Below are positions 1-8,191 of a stretch of DNA of 52,867 nt, in pieces. A model generated the notes under the pieces. The model worked only from the letters and a program-made list of their open reading frames with translations. It was not told the origin of the DNA and ran no database searches. Position 1 is the first letter of the stretch. Each line of letters begins with the position of its first letter. Both the position numbers and the translations under genes were made by a program. The DNA comes from CAYLLD01 sp964425135 (GTDB taxonomy: Bacteria; Pseudomonadota; Alphaproteobacteria; Rhodobacterales; Rhodobacteraceae). The DNA lies in NCBI GenBank assembly GCA_964425135.1, contig CAYRKW010000018.1, positions 1 to 52,867 of the forward strand, in the 5' to 3' direction.

Positions 1-49
1 AAGAAGACAGAGAATGGGTCGAAATTAGAGCTTGATCAAAAGGGATACT

Positions 50-1258
50 TTAGATCACCGCTTTCTCAACAAAGGGTGCGCCTTTTGCGATGCGCTCATA
101 TCCCAGCGGGGTCATATCGATGCTGCGAAATGCACCGTAAGTGATGATCTCGGACACAGCGCGGCCCATGGCGGGGGATTGCTGGAAGCCGTGACCGGAA
201 AAGCCGTTGACGAAAATGAAATTTGATATGTCCGTATGCGGCCCGATGATTGCGTTTTGGTCGAGCGTGTTGAACGCATAATGCCCGACCCAGGAATTGA
301 TCAGCTTGATCGCCTCGAACTGCGGTATGCGGGTGGCCAAAACTGGCCAGACTTTCTGCTCCCACAGCGCATGATCCGCCACAAAATCATCCGGCTCCAC
401 TGCCGGATCCTCATCGGGCGGACAGCCCGCGAGATAGTATTGCCCGTCCGTGCGGAAATGGATGCCTGATGGATCGATTGTCAGCGGCAGGTCACGATCA
501 AGCGGCTTTTCAGCGTCGAAGATGAAGGTGTATCGCTTGCGCGGCTCAACCGGCAGCGTGATGCCCAGCATCGCTGCCGTGCGCGCCGCCCTCGGGCCGC
601 TGGCATTCACCACCGTCCCGCAGGCGATCACCTCGCCCGACGCCAGCGTAACGCTCGCAACAGCATCGCCGGCATCGGTCGTGTTAATCCCGACAACCTC
701 GCCCTCATGATACTCAACACCGTTCTGCCGTGCCTTGCGCTTCCACCAGTCAAACACACTGCCGCCGTCGAAATAGCCTTCATCAATCAGGTTGTGATTG
801 CCACCTATGATGTCATCGAGATGATAAAACGGGTAATCGCGCGCGATCTCTTCGGCACTCATAAACCTGGTACCCGCGCCCAGCTTGGACTGGATCGCTT
901 GCGCCTGCCGCAGGTTCGCAGCAAATTCTTCTGTGTCCGCCAGATACATATAGCCATAGCTTTGCAGCGTGATATTCGGCACCTCAGGATCATCACCCAA
1001 ATAGCTGCGAAAGTTCTTCACGAAATCAGCGGCAAACTGCGAAATCTGGATGTTGAGCGGGTTGGTGAACTGCTGGCGCATGCAGCTGTTGGTATGCGCG
1101 GTTGAAGTGAATTCGTAGCTTGGATCGCGCTCCACCACCAGGATCGAGCCATCGAAATCGGGATTGTCCGATAGGAACCACGCCACCGACGAGCCCAGCA
1201 TTGCACCGCCGATGATCACCACATCATAGGTATTTTTATTAGGAGAGGTCATTGCCAC
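50..1258 (-). CDS. FAD-dependent oxidoreductase, DAO (D-amino acid/sarcosine oxidase) family
   Basis: The 402-residue protein opens with a dinucleotide-binding fold, VVIIGGAMLGSSVAWFL at about residues 13-29, in which the second glycine of GxGxxG is Ala. This is followed by a conserved acidic strand end, VVERD, and a C-terminal FAD segment, IFVNGFSGHGFQQSPAMGR, typical of the DAO family. Members oxidise secondary or primary amines (sarcosine, dimethylglycine, glycine, D-amino acids) or act as related dehydrogenases. The exact substrate cannot be read here. There is no signal peptide, so it is probably cytoplasmic. The gene starts 7 bp beyond the stop of the phosphatidylcholine synthase gene on the same strand, so the two are probably cotranscribed. 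A link to choline or methylamine metabolism is an inference from that neighbour only. The family call is firm and the substrate unknown. Confidence 0.85.
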   Translation of the reverse strand: MAMTSPNKNTYDVVIIGGAMLGSSVAWFLSDNPDFDGSILVVERDPSYEFTSTAHTNSCMRQQFTNPLNIQISQFAADFVKNFRSYLGDDPEVPNITLQSYGYMYLADTEEFAANLRQAQAIQSKLGAGTRFMSAEEIARDYPFYHLDDIIGGNHNLIDEGYFDGGSVFDWWKRKARQNGVEYHEGEVVGINTTDAGDAVASVTLASGEVIACGTVVNASGPRAARTAAMLGITLPVEPRKRYTFIFDAEKPLDRDLPLTIDPSGIHFRTDGQYYLAGCPPDEDPAVEPDDFVADHALWEQKVWPVLATRIPQFEAIKLINSWVGHYAFNTLDQNAIIGPHTDISNFIFVNGFSGHGFQQSPAMGRAVSEIITYGAFRSIDMTPLGYERIAKGAPFVEKAVI

Positions 1259-1264
1259 CGTACT

Positions 1265-1960
1265 TTACTTGCCGCGCGGCTCAGTTATTTGCTGCACCGC
1301 GCCCGCACACAGCAGATAGAGCGAGGACAGGATCAGCGCGAAGTACACCAGCGGCGAGACGCCTTCGAAATTCGTCCAAGCCGCCAGGATCGCCGCCACC
1401 GTCCAAACGACAATCATCGGCAGGGACACAACGCGCCAGCGATCCGTGCGCACCGGATGAACAAACTTGACCGGAAAAAACTGCAAGATCGCGAGCGCTG
1501 CGATAATAAAGAGCATCACCTGCCACGGCGGGGTGAGGGCAAAGAAGACCAGCACCACCATGTTCCAGCAGCCCGGAAAGCCCGAAAAGCTGTTATCGGC
1601 GGTCTTCATCCGGGTATCGGCGAAATAAATCACCGCCGTGAAAACAATGATCCCGGTCGACAGCCACCCGGTCCAGCCGACGAACAGACCCGATGTGAAA
1701 AGCGCATAGGCCGGGATGAACACATAAGTGAGATAATCGATGATCAAATCCAAAAGCGCCCCGTCCCATTGCGGGGCGTTTTCCTTGATCTTGGCCGCGC
1801 GCGCCAGCGGCCCGTCGATCCCGTCAACAATCAGCGCAACCATCAGCCAGACATACATCGTTGCCCAATCGCCACCCGCTGCTGCCAGCAAAGCCAGCAT
1901 CGCCAGAACCGCGCCAGAGGCGGTCAGAAGATGGACAGAAAAGGCGAGCACGAAGGGCAT
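1265..1960 (-). CDS. pcs: Phosphatidylcholine synthase (Pcs), CDP-alcohol phosphatidyltransferase
   Basis: Pcs condenses CDP-diacylglycerol with choline to give phosphatidylcholine and CMP in the inner membrane. The 231-residue protein has multiple hydrophobic helices. It carries the Pcs-specific variant of the CDP-alcohol phosphotransferase motif: D49-G50, A53-R54, then twelve residues to G67, D71 and D75. The twelve-residue spacing separates Pcs from generic CDP-alcohol transferases, which usually have eight. The following segment, LIIDYLTYVFIPAYAL, also looks like Pcs. The ATG has no strong Shine-Dalgarno sequence, and the protein begins directly at the first membrane helix as other Pcs proteins nearly do. 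It lies 51 bp downstream of xerC and 6 bp upstream of the FAD oxidoreductase gene on the same strand, so a DUF484-xerC-pcs-oxidoreductase transcript is likely. Confidence 0.9.
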   Translation of the reverse strand: MPFVLAFSVHLLTASGAVLAMLALLAAAGGDWATMYVWLMVALIVDGIDGPLARAAKIKENAPQWDGALLDLIIDYLTYVFIPAYALFTSGLFVGWTGWLSTGIIVFTAVIYFADTRMKTADNSFSGFPGCWNMVVLVFFALTPPWQVMLFIIAALAILQFFPVKFVHPVRTDRWRVVSLPMIVVWTVAAILAAWTNFEGVSPLVYFALILSSLYLLCAGAVQQITEPRGK

Positions 1961-2011
1961 GCTGTCCGTGATAGTCTGTTTAAGGGTGCATGGAAAGTGC
2001 TGCGTTGCAGC

Positions 2012-2941
2012 TCAATGCCGCGGATGAGCTTTTTGATAAATATCCATCAGATGCGCCTCATTCACGGAGGTATAAACCTGAGTTGTCGACAGCGATGCAT
2101 GGCCGAGCAATTCCTGAATGGTGCGCATATCGCCGCCGGCAGCCAGCAGGTGCGTTGCGAAGCTGTGGCGCAGCGCATGTGGGGTCGTTGTGGCAGGCAG
2201 ACCAAGCCTTGAGCGGATATGCTCCAGCAACTTCTGGATCGCGCGCGCACTCAACGGATTGTCCCGCGTGCTGCGAAAAAGCGCATCATCGGGCGACAGC
2301 TCGAACGGCATGGCGCGCAGATAATCGGCGCAAGCCTGGCGCACGATCGGCAGCACCGGCACAATCCGCTCTTTGCGGCCCTTGCCTGTCATCCGCAACG
2401 TCTCGCCCAAAGGCATATCCGCGGCCGTCAGCGAAAGCGCCTCGGATATCCGCAAACCGCAGCCGTAAAGCAGTGTCAGAACAGCCGTATCACGCGCCAC
2501 AACCCACGGAATGCTCGACATATTGCGCACATCATCCAGAATATCCTGCGCCGATTGCACCGCGACAGGGCGGGGCAGGCGGGGCGGGCGCTTGGGGCCG
2601 CGAGTTGCGAGAATTGCAGTCGCTTCGATGCCTTGCGCGTCGCCAAGCCATGTCACAAAGCTCTTCACCGCCGAAAGCCTGCGCGCAATCGAGGTTGCGC
2701 CCAGCCCGCGCCCGTTCAAATGCGCCAACCACGCCCGCATGTCCTTGGTCTTCAGCGCCTCAACCGAGTGCAGCGTGAACGCCCCGCCATGATGGCGCGT
2801 CATAAACCCCAGAAAGCCGGAGACATCCGCGCGATAGGCATCAACAGTTTTCGGACTGGCATCGCGTGTGCCACTCAAATACGCCAGCCAGCGCGTCAGG
2901 GCATCTTCACAAACGGCGGTGGAGCCGGTCAGCTCAGCCAT
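2012..2941 (-). CDS. xerC: Tyrosine recombinase XerC
   Basis: XerC is one of the two site-specific recombinases that resolve chromosome dimers at dif during division. The 309-residue protein has an N-terminal SAM-like core-binding domain (about residues 10-105) and a C-terminal catalytic domain. The catalytic residues are visible: R164 in GCGLRISEAL, K187 in the beta-hairpin TGKGRKER, H255 and R258 in HALRHSFATHL, H281 in LGHASLSTTQ and the nucleophile Y290. Length and motif spacing are normal, so it should be active. Its 5' end overlaps the 3' end of the DUF484 gene by 13 bp, a pairing often seen in alphaproteobacteria. It could be confused with XerD, but the DUF484 linkage favours XerC. Confidence 0.92.
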   Translation of the reverse strand: MAELTGSTAVCEDALTRWLAYLSGTRDASPKTVDAYRADVSGFLGFMTRHHGGAFTLHSVEALKTKDMRAWLAHLNGRGLGATSIARRLSAVKSFVTWLGDAQGIEATAILATRGPKRPPRLPRPVAVQSAQDILDDVRNMSSIPWVVARDTAVLTLLYGCGLRISEALSLTAADMPLGETLRMTGKGRKERIVPVLPIVRQACADYLRAMPFELSPDDALFRSTRDNPLSARAIQKLLEHIRSRLGLPATTTPHALRHSFATHLLAAGGDMRTIQELLGHASLSTTQVYTSVNEAHLMDIYQKAHPRH

Positions 2942-3660
2942 CGTATCATTTGGGTGTCGATGACCTCTGCCAGAAACTCAAGCAGATCAGTCGCCTTGTC
3001 GGGCGAGAAGCGGTACGGGTCATCCGATCCAAGCGAGACCATGCCGTTGGGCGCATCATCGCCCAGATCAAGTCGCATCACAGCTTCCGACCGGATTTCC
3101 GTCGTTGAATTGCCGTAAATCAGCGCTGCCGCACGCGGTGCGGAGCGCAGCAGAACCTTGCGGCGACTGTTCTTCTCGCCGCCGAAATAGGCAAAGGTGC
3201 CTTCGGTCGGCAGACCGAGCAGCACCTGCCGCAAAGGCCCCTTTGGCCCGAGCGGCTCTCCGGCGCGCAAGTCCGGCCCTTCAAGGCAGATATGAACTGC
3301 CTCAACGCCCAAAATCTCAGTAAATTCTTTGCCAAGCGTTTCAACGAAGGTGCCAAAACTCCCGGCGCGCAGCAGCGACAGCGCCGCGCGATGGATCTGA
3401 TTGGTGCCGGCGAGGTTCTCATAAGCCGCTGCAACCACATCCTGATGAGTGTCCTGCAACAGATCGAGCCGCTCTTCGAGCCTTGCGGCAAGAACGCCGC
3501 GCAGATCGACAACCTTACGGTCCTTTTGCGTATGTTCGGCCCCAACCAGCGCGCGCACGACATCATTGTCGGCCAACAGCTGCGTTGGGTTCTCAATAAT
3601 ACTCTGGCGGATTACTTTGTCGTTCAAAATCCCAGTCTCCGACACACCTAGTCTCCGCAC
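2929..3660 (-). CDS. DUF484 family protein (GAF-like), upstream of xerC
   Basis: This 243-residue cytoplasmic protein matches the DUF484 family. It has an N-terminal helical part with a predicted coiled coil (about residues 20-95, including RGVLAARLEERLDLLQDTHQ). The C-terminal part resembles a GAF fold and contains conserved SLGSDDPYRFSP near residue 212, then ends in helices. The biochemical role of DUF484 is not established. It is usually found next to xerC, and here its 3' end overlaps xerC by 13 bp, which suggests coupled translation and perhaps a role in chromosome-end processing or its control. The gene heads the minus-strand cluster. The upstream 220 bp (3661-3881) is shared with the divergent enolase-superfamily gene and should hold both promoters. 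Confidence 0.85.
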   Translation of the reverse strand: MRRLGVSETGILNDKVIRQSIIENPTQLLADNDVVRALVGAEHTQKDRKVVDLRGVLAARLEERLDLLQDTHQDVVAAAYENLAGTNQIHRAALSLLRAGSFGTFVETLGKEFTEILGVEAVHICLEGPDLRAGEPLGPKGPLRQVLLGLPTEGTFAYFGGEKNSRRKVLLRSAPRAAALIYGNSTTEIRSEAVMRLDLGDDAPNGMVSLGSDDPYRFSPDKATDLLEFLAEVIDTQMIRWLS

Positions 3661-3869
3661 ATAGTTTTCACACGACGCAATTGGACATCAATTACAATTC
3701 GATGCCTTGCCGCTCGTTAGGCGTGGGTTTTGACCAAACTGTGTCTTGATTGCACAGATTTGTGGCATTTACGCATGTATCAAGTGAAATCGTGCCCAAA
3801 TATCCGGCCAAATTCGCAGGCCAATGCTGAATTCGGCTACGTTTTCCGCATCTTACGTCAACGAGCTAC

Positions 3870-3884
3870 AGGAGCCAGTCCGTG
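3870..3884 (+). promoter_or_regulatory. Ribosome binding site fixing a GTG start for the manD-type gene
   Basis: AGGAG at 3870-3874 lies 7 nt before a GTG codon at 3882-3884. The encoded protein then begins MKITDAKVF, which is the family N-terminus. No in-frame ATG offers a better start. Confidence 0.75.
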
Positions 3885-5108
3885 AAAATCACCGATGCAA
3901 AAGTCTTTCTCGGCGGGCCGAAAAAGAATTACGTCACCCTTAAGATCATGACCGATCAAGGCATCTACGGGCTGGGGGATGCCTCGCTGAACAACCGCGA
4001 GACCATGCCCGCAAAATATTTGCAGGACTACATCATCCCCAACCTCATCGGGAAGGACCCGCGCAACTCCGAAGACATCTGGCAGTTTCTCTATCGCGGC
4101 GCCTATTTCAGGGGCGGTCCGATTGCAATGGCGGCCTATGGCGCGGTTGATATTGCCCTGTGGGACATCAAGGCCAAGCTCGCCGGATTGCCGCTCTATC
4201 AGCTTTTCGGCGGGAAAAGCCGCGATGGCGCGCTCGTCTATGCCCATGCCACCGGCGCTGATCTTGAGGATTTGATGGACAGCATCGCCTATTATGTTGA
4301 GGCCGGTTACAAGGCCGTGCGTGTGCAATGCGGCATCCCCGATATGCCAACAACCAGCTACGGCGTGACCGAGGATAAGGGCGATGTGAAGAACTACATC
4401 ACCGATTTTTCCGGCATCCGCCCCAAGGTCGAGATTTGGGATACGGGCCGCTACATGCGCTATATGCCGGGCGCACTCATGGCAATACGGGAGCGGTTTG
4501 GCCCGGAGCTGCACATTCTTCACGACGTGCATCATCGGCTGACGCCGCGCGAGGCCGCCGAATTTGCCAAAGCGGTAGAGCCTGTGGGTCTTTTCTGGCT
4601 CGAAGACCCGACACCGGCCGAAGATCAGGACGCGCTCAAGCTGTTGCGCGCCCATTCCACGGTGCCGGTCGCGATTGGCGAGGTGTTCAACACGATCTGG
4701 GATTGCAACAAGCTGATCGAGCAAGAGCTGATCGATTTCATCCGCGTGGCTGTCACTTACGCAGGCGGGATTACCCACGTCAAACGCATCGTCGATCTGG
4801 CCCATCTGCACCATGTGCGCACGGGCTTTCACGGTGCCCCCAGCCACTCGCCCATCTGCATGGCTGCCCAAGCCCATCTAAACGTCTGGGCGCCCAACTT
4901 CGGCATTCAGGAATATCTGGTACTGGGCACCCCCGAATGCGACGCGCTCTTTCCCTCCGAGCATAAGCTGGAGAACGGCATGTTCTACGTCAGCGACGCG
5001 CCGGGTCACGGGGTGGACTTCGATGAAAAAGAAGTTGAACACTACAGCTACGAACCCGGCAGCCACCCGATTGTGCGGCTGACCGATGGGACGATGTGGA
5101 ACTACTGA
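3882..5108 (+). CDS. manD: Mannonate dehydratase-type enolase-superfamily protein (ManD/RspA)
   Basis: ManD dehydrates D-mannonate to 2-keto-3-deoxygluconate with a Mg2+-stabilised enolate. The 408-residue protein has the capping domain first and then a (beta/alpha) barrel. The expected acid/base and metal residues are all present: R147, Y160, D215 and H217 (in HDVHHRL), E241 (in WLEDPTP), E267 (in IGEVFN), H317 (in TGFHGAPSH) and E344. The gene stands alone, divergent from DUF484 and convergent with an ABC exporter, with no uronate or KDG kinase genes beside it. Family members range from efficient mannonate dehydratases to weakly active mannonate/gluconate enzymes, and starvation-sensing protein RspA is an old name for the same family. 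The catalytic class is firm; the physiological substrate is inferred. Confidence 0.85.
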   Translation: MKITDAKVFLGGPKKNYVTLKIMTDQGIYGLGDASLNNRETMPAKYLQDYIIPNLIGKDPRNSEDIWQFLYRGAYFRGGPIAMAAYGAVDIALWDIKAKLAGLPLYQLFGGKSRDGALVYAHATGADLEDLMDSIAYYVEAGYKAVRVQCGIPDMPTTSYGVTEDKGDVKNYITDFSGIRPKVEIWDTGRYMRYMPGALMAIRERFGPELHILHDVHHRLTPREAAEFAKAVEPVGLFWLEDPTPAEDQDALKLLRAHSTVPVAIGEVFNTIWDCNKLIEQELIDFIRVAVTYAGGITHVKRIVDLAHLHHVRTGFHGAPSHSPICMAAQAHLNVWAPNFGIQEYLVLGTPECDALFPSEHKLENGMFYVSDAPGHGVDFDEKEVEHYSYEPGSHPIVRLTDGTMWNY

Positions 5109-5149
5109 TTTTGGCACAAGCGCAGTGCGATGGTCCCAAATTCGACCAG

Positions 5150-7003
5150 TCATAAATCGCTGGTGTCGATAAACCCGTCCGACTGACGGCCCCAGAACTG
5201 CGCATAGAGCCCGCCCTTCGCGGTCAGCTCCGCATGGGTGCCTTGCTCCACGATCCGCCCGGCATCCATCACCACGATCCGATCCATCCGCGCAATCGTC
5301 GAGAGCCGATGCGCCACAGCAATCACCGTCTTGTTCTCCATCACCTCGCTGAGCGACGCCTGAATTTCCGCCTCCACCTCGCTGTCGAGCGCGCTCGTTG
5401 CCTCATCCAGTATCAAAATCGGCGCGGCCTTCAGGATCACCCGCGCCAGCGCAACCCGCTGCCGTTGCCCGCCCGAGAGCTTCACACCGCGCTCGCCCAC
5501 ATGCGCCGCATACCCGGTACGCCCCTTGGTATCGCGCAGCGCCTCGATAAAATCATGCGCCCGCGCCTGCTTTGTGGCGGCGATCAGCAGATCGTCATCC
5601 ACATCCTCGCGCCCCAAAAGAATATTGTCGCGCACCGACCGGTTCAAAAGCGCCGCCTGCTGGGCGACCATCCCAATAGCGGCGCGCAGACTGTCCTGCT
5701 CCACGTCGCGAATATCCTGCCCGTCAATCAGAACCTGGCCCTTCTCCGCCTCAAAAAACCGCAGGATCAGATTGACAAGCGTCGATTTGCCAGCGCCCGA
5801 CCGCCCCACCAGCCCGATCTTCTCACCCGGCTTGATCGACAGCGACACTCCCGCCAACCCGCCATGCCCGACGCCATAGTGATGCTGCAAATCCCTAATC
5901 TCAATCGCACCCTGATCGACCACCAAAGCAGGCGCATTCTTGATCTGTGGAATAGCGATAGGTTGGGCAATCGTCGTTAGCGCCTCGCGCAGCGATCCGA
6001 TCCGCAAAAACACCCACCACACAGAATCGAGTATCCAATCCGCCATCGTCGTGATCCTGAGCGACAGAGCAATCGCTGATGAGACAACACCAATCGTCGC
6101 CGCCTCCACCGACCAAAGCCAGATCCCATAACCGATAAACCCGACCATCACGACCGCTTCCAAAAGTACCAACACCGTGCGCAGGCCCACCCCGATCTGG
6201 CGCGTGCGAAAGAGCGCCATACGCGTGTCCTCCAGCCGTCCTTTCTGCTCAATCGCGATCTGATCCTTGGGCGCAAACAGCTTGAGCGTGTCGAAGTTGG
6301 AGAAGTTATCGACCACCGTGCCGATCAGCGCCGATTTGGCCGACTGGAAATTCTGCTGCGCGTTGATCATCCGCGGAATGACCCAGACCAGCACCGCGAT
6401 ATAAAGTCCCAGCCAAATCAAGAGCGGAACCGCCAGCCATATTTCCGTGCCCGCCATCAGGACCACCACCCCGATCATATAGACCACGCCAAACGCCACG
6501 GCGTTGAGCGCACTATGCAGCGAGTCTGCCACATGATTGCCGATATCGACCAGCCGACCGGAGGTGCGCCCGGTCAAATCCTCCTGAAACCAGCCAACCG
6601 ATTGGCGGATAAGATGATCATAGGCCCGCCAGCGCACCAGCGTTGCTGCATTGCATTGAAAGGCAATGTCGTTAATTGCCAGCCTCAGGAACTGCGCGAG
6701 CGGGCGGAACAGCAGCACGACCAGCGCGGCGATGAGCAGACCAAAGCCCTCAAGCGCCCAGAACTCCTGAGGCGAACGCGAGGCCAGAATGTCGATGATT
6801 TTGCCCGCATATTGGATCAGCCAGACCTCAACCGCCGCCGCGAGCGCGGTGAAGAATACGCTGGCAATCAGGATGCGTCGCAGTGGGTAGAAATGTGATT
6901 TGATATAGGGCCAAACCTCCCGCGCAGGTGGCCGGTCCGACAGATCATAAGGATCTGCCGCATTGAGGAAAAACCGTGTGATATGCTCGTAGGCGGCAGA
7001 CAT
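5150..7003 (-). CDS. ABC exporter, fused transmembrane and ATPase domains (MsbA-like)
   Basis: This is a 617-residue half-transporter. Six transmembrane helices lie within about residues 40-330 (type I exporter domain), followed by an ATP-binding domain. Walker A is GRSGAGKST at 400-408, the signature LSGGQRQR starts at 509, Walker B is ILILDEATSALD at about 529-540 and the H-loop histidine is H565. Proteins like this work as homodimers exporting lipids, peptides or drugs. The substrate cannot be deduced, and no membrane-fusion protein or outer-membrane channel gene is adjacent. The gene stands alone: it is convergent with the ManD-type gene (41 bp between stops), and a decayed permease lies upstream. 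The alternative that it is the lipid A flippase MsbA itself is possible but unproven. Confidence 0.85.
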   Translation of the reverse strand: MSAAYEHITRFFLNAADPYDLSDRPPAREVWPYIKSHFYPLRRILIASVFFTALAAAVEVWLIQYAGKIIDILASRSPQEFWALEGFGLLIAALVVLLFRPLAQFLRLAINDIAFQCNAATLVRWRAYDHLIRQSVGWFQEDLTGRTSGRLVDIGNHVADSLHSALNAVAFGVVYMIGVVVLMAGTEIWLAVPLLIWLGLYIAVLVWVIPRMINAQQNFQSAKSALIGTVVDNFSNFDTLKLFAPKDQIAIEQKGRLEDTRMALFRTRQIGVGLRTVLVLLEAVVMVGFIGYGIWLWSVEAATIGVVSSAIALSLRITTMADWILDSVWWVFLRIGSLREALTTIAQPIAIPQIKNAPALVVDQGAIEIRDLQHHYGVGHGGLAGVSLSIKPGEKIGLVGRSGAGKSTLVNLILRFFEAEKGQVLIDGQDIRDVEQDSLRAAIGMVAQQAALLNRSVRDNILLGREDVDDDLLIAATKQARAHDFIEALRDTKGRTGYAAHVGERGVKLSGGQRQRVALARVILKAAPILILDEATSALDSEVEAEIQASLSEVMENKTVIAVAHRLSTIARMDRIVVMDAGRIVEQGTHAELTAKGGLYAQFWGRQSDGFIDTSDL

Positions 7004-7035
7004 CGGTAAAATCGGCTCCTATGGATGCACGTCCC

Positions 7036-7342
7036 TTAACGAATATCGAGACCGGATACCAATGGGGCGATTGTGCGCAATACGGCGGTTAGAGCCAGCG
7101 ATGCGGCAGCAACCAGAACGCAGCACCAGCAAAACGCCGATAATGATCAGATCAAACGCCCGCTTGGTGATGTACTGTCTGACAAAACCACACAAAGACT
7201 GCGATTGCGACTGTGAACGGTACATTCATCAGCATCGCGATAATCGGCACCGCCATCAACGGCGCACCCACACCGGTTGCGCTATTGAGCACCCCGCCAA
7301 GCTCAAAGGCGATACGGACAAGTGCAAGAATTCAAATGTCAT
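7036..7342 (-). pseudogene. Decayed TauE/SafE-type permease remnant
   Basis: The 427-bp stretch between the ABC exporter and tRNA-Leu has no intact gene, but the minus strand reads as pieces of a TauE/SafE-type permease in shifted frames. An ATG at 7342 gives MTFEFLH. A shifted frame then gives LVRIAFELGGVLNSATGV and continues GAPLMAVPIIAMLMNVPFTV, which matches the family's first helix and glycine-rich turn. It stops at a TGA near 7172. Another frame gives AFDLIIIGVLLVL, and a further shift ends at the TAA at 7036-7038. About 300 bp remain of a gene normally near 750 bp, so there are frameshifts plus a large internal deletion. The family call rests on pattern memory, not a search. Confidence 0.6.
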
Positions 7343-7430
7343 GGAAGTTTACCCATAGTGCAGGTGAGAGGGGCAACCTCAAACCAAACCCGGCCTCAAG
7401 TAGCGCAAAGCGCGGTAGGCCAGACAAGAA

Positions 7431-7518
7431 TGGTGCGGGCGGGGGGACTCGAACCCCCACGGGCACTCGGCCCAACAGATTTTAAGTCTGGTATGTCTAC
7501 CAATTCCATCACGCCCGC
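7431..7518 (-). tRNA. tRNA-Leu (anticodon UAA), CCA encoded
   Basis: On the minus strand the 5' arm GCGGGCG (7518 down to 7512) pairs with CGCCCGC (7441-7435). The discriminator A is at 7434 and the encoded CCA at 7433-7431. A TAA anticodon sits in the loop between CAGAC and the matching GTCTG-type arm, and the T arm reads GGGGGTTCGAGTCCCCC. The variable arm is long, as in class II leucine tRNAs. The body without CCA is 85 nt. It stands alone between a permease remnant and a membrane protein gene. Confidence 0.95.
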
Positions 7519-7571
7519 ACAGACGATAGCCGCTCGACATTTACTTGGAGCCGCGCAGATGTAAACACCGC

Positions 7572-7997
7572 TCAGCTAAATGCGAAGACGGCGCAGACAA
7601 TCGCGATGAGCAGCGACAGGCGCAGGATCATCATCAGTCCTTGTACGGTCGATGGCGCAAACGGCGTGCCGCCCCGTGCCACGCGTGAAGCCCGAAGGTT
7701 GAGCGTGCTCGATACGACCAGCACAATCGTGGTCGCAATCAGCTTCACCACGAACCACGGACCGAGCGCGCTGTTCGCAAACGCGCTGCCATACATTGCC
7801 ATGCCACTGATCCAAAGCAAGATGATCGCGAGTAACCCGGTCAGCCCCAGCGCCCGCATCGTCATTGGGACCGCAGCAGGCAATTCAGGCGGCGCGGTTT
7901 TCTGCACGCTGCGCAAGAGGATCACTGGCGCGATGGTCGCAGCGCCGCCCAGAAGCAGCGACAGAAAATGCAGGATTTTGAAAATCTCATAGGTCAT
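7572..7997 (-). CDS. Small four-helix inner-membrane protein, function unknown
   Basis: The 141-residue protein is almost entirely hydrophobic. There are four likely transmembrane segments at about residues 7-28, 45-68, 78-97 and 118-140, with short loops and a basic stretch (NLRASRVARGG) between helices 3 and 4. A histidine lies early in the first helix (FKILHFLSLLLGGA), as in many small membrane proteins that bind heme or metals, but there is no firm family assignment. It lies downstream of topA on the same strand, separated by 194 bp that carry the periodic repeat at 8080-8145, so it probably has its own promoter. The opposite strand has weaker coding character. Confidence 0.65.
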   Translation of the reverse strand: MTYEIFKILHFLSLLLGGAATIAPVILLRSVQKTAPPELPAAVPMTMRALGLTGLLAIILLWISGMAMYGSAFANSALGPWFVVKLIATTIVLVVSSTLNLRASRVARGGTPFAPSTVQGLMMILRLSLLIAIVCAVFAFS

Positions 7998-8079
7998 GGG
8001 TTACTCAAGCCCGGAAGAGCAGGGCGCGTCAACTCATGAAAATTCAGTGACAGCAGCGCGCTCCGGGCGAACGATCATA

Positions 8080-8145
8080 CAATAGAAAAACTGTGCATCC
8101 GACTGTGCATAGAGTGTGCATCGACTGTGCATAGCCTGTGCATCG
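8080..8145. repeat. Periodic repeat, copy A (five TGTGCAT units)
   Basis: Five TGTGCAT heptamers start at 8092, 8104, 8115, 8126 and 8137, spaced 12, 11, 11 and 11 bp. They follow a CAATAGAAAAA leader at 8080-8090. Copy B at 40333-40396 has the same leader (two A shorter), the same order of units and identical spacing, so the two are homologous copies of one element. The element is intergenic, between the topA stop and the start of the 141-residue membrane protein gene. Confidence 0.85.
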
Positions 8146-8191
8146 GCCAAACCGCTCAAAATCTCGCAAATGCTGAGATCGTTAACGCGCG

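Noticed and set aside
1289..2212. Plus-strand open frame of 307 codons opposite pcs and xerC
   Set aside because: Its composition (many Arg, His and Gln) is that of an antisense shadow, and the opposite-strand genes carry clear motifs.
2219..3118. Plus-strand open frame of 299 codons opposite xerC and the DUF484 gene
   Set aside because: Same reason: the minus strand has conserved catalytic motifs and this frame has none.
7213..7485. Short plus-strand frame running into tRNA-Leu, ending GGGTRTPTGTRP
   Set aside because: The end is a translation of the tRNA complement, a well-known annotation artefact.
7431..7518. tRNA-Leu as an integration site for a genomic island
   Set aside because: No integrase gene flanks it (xerC at 2012-2941 is the housekeeping recombinase), and I saw no repeated copy of the tRNA 3' end.
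8080..8145. CRISPR array
   Set aside because: Repeats are 7-11 bp at one-turn spacing with no unique spacers and no cas genes in the window.
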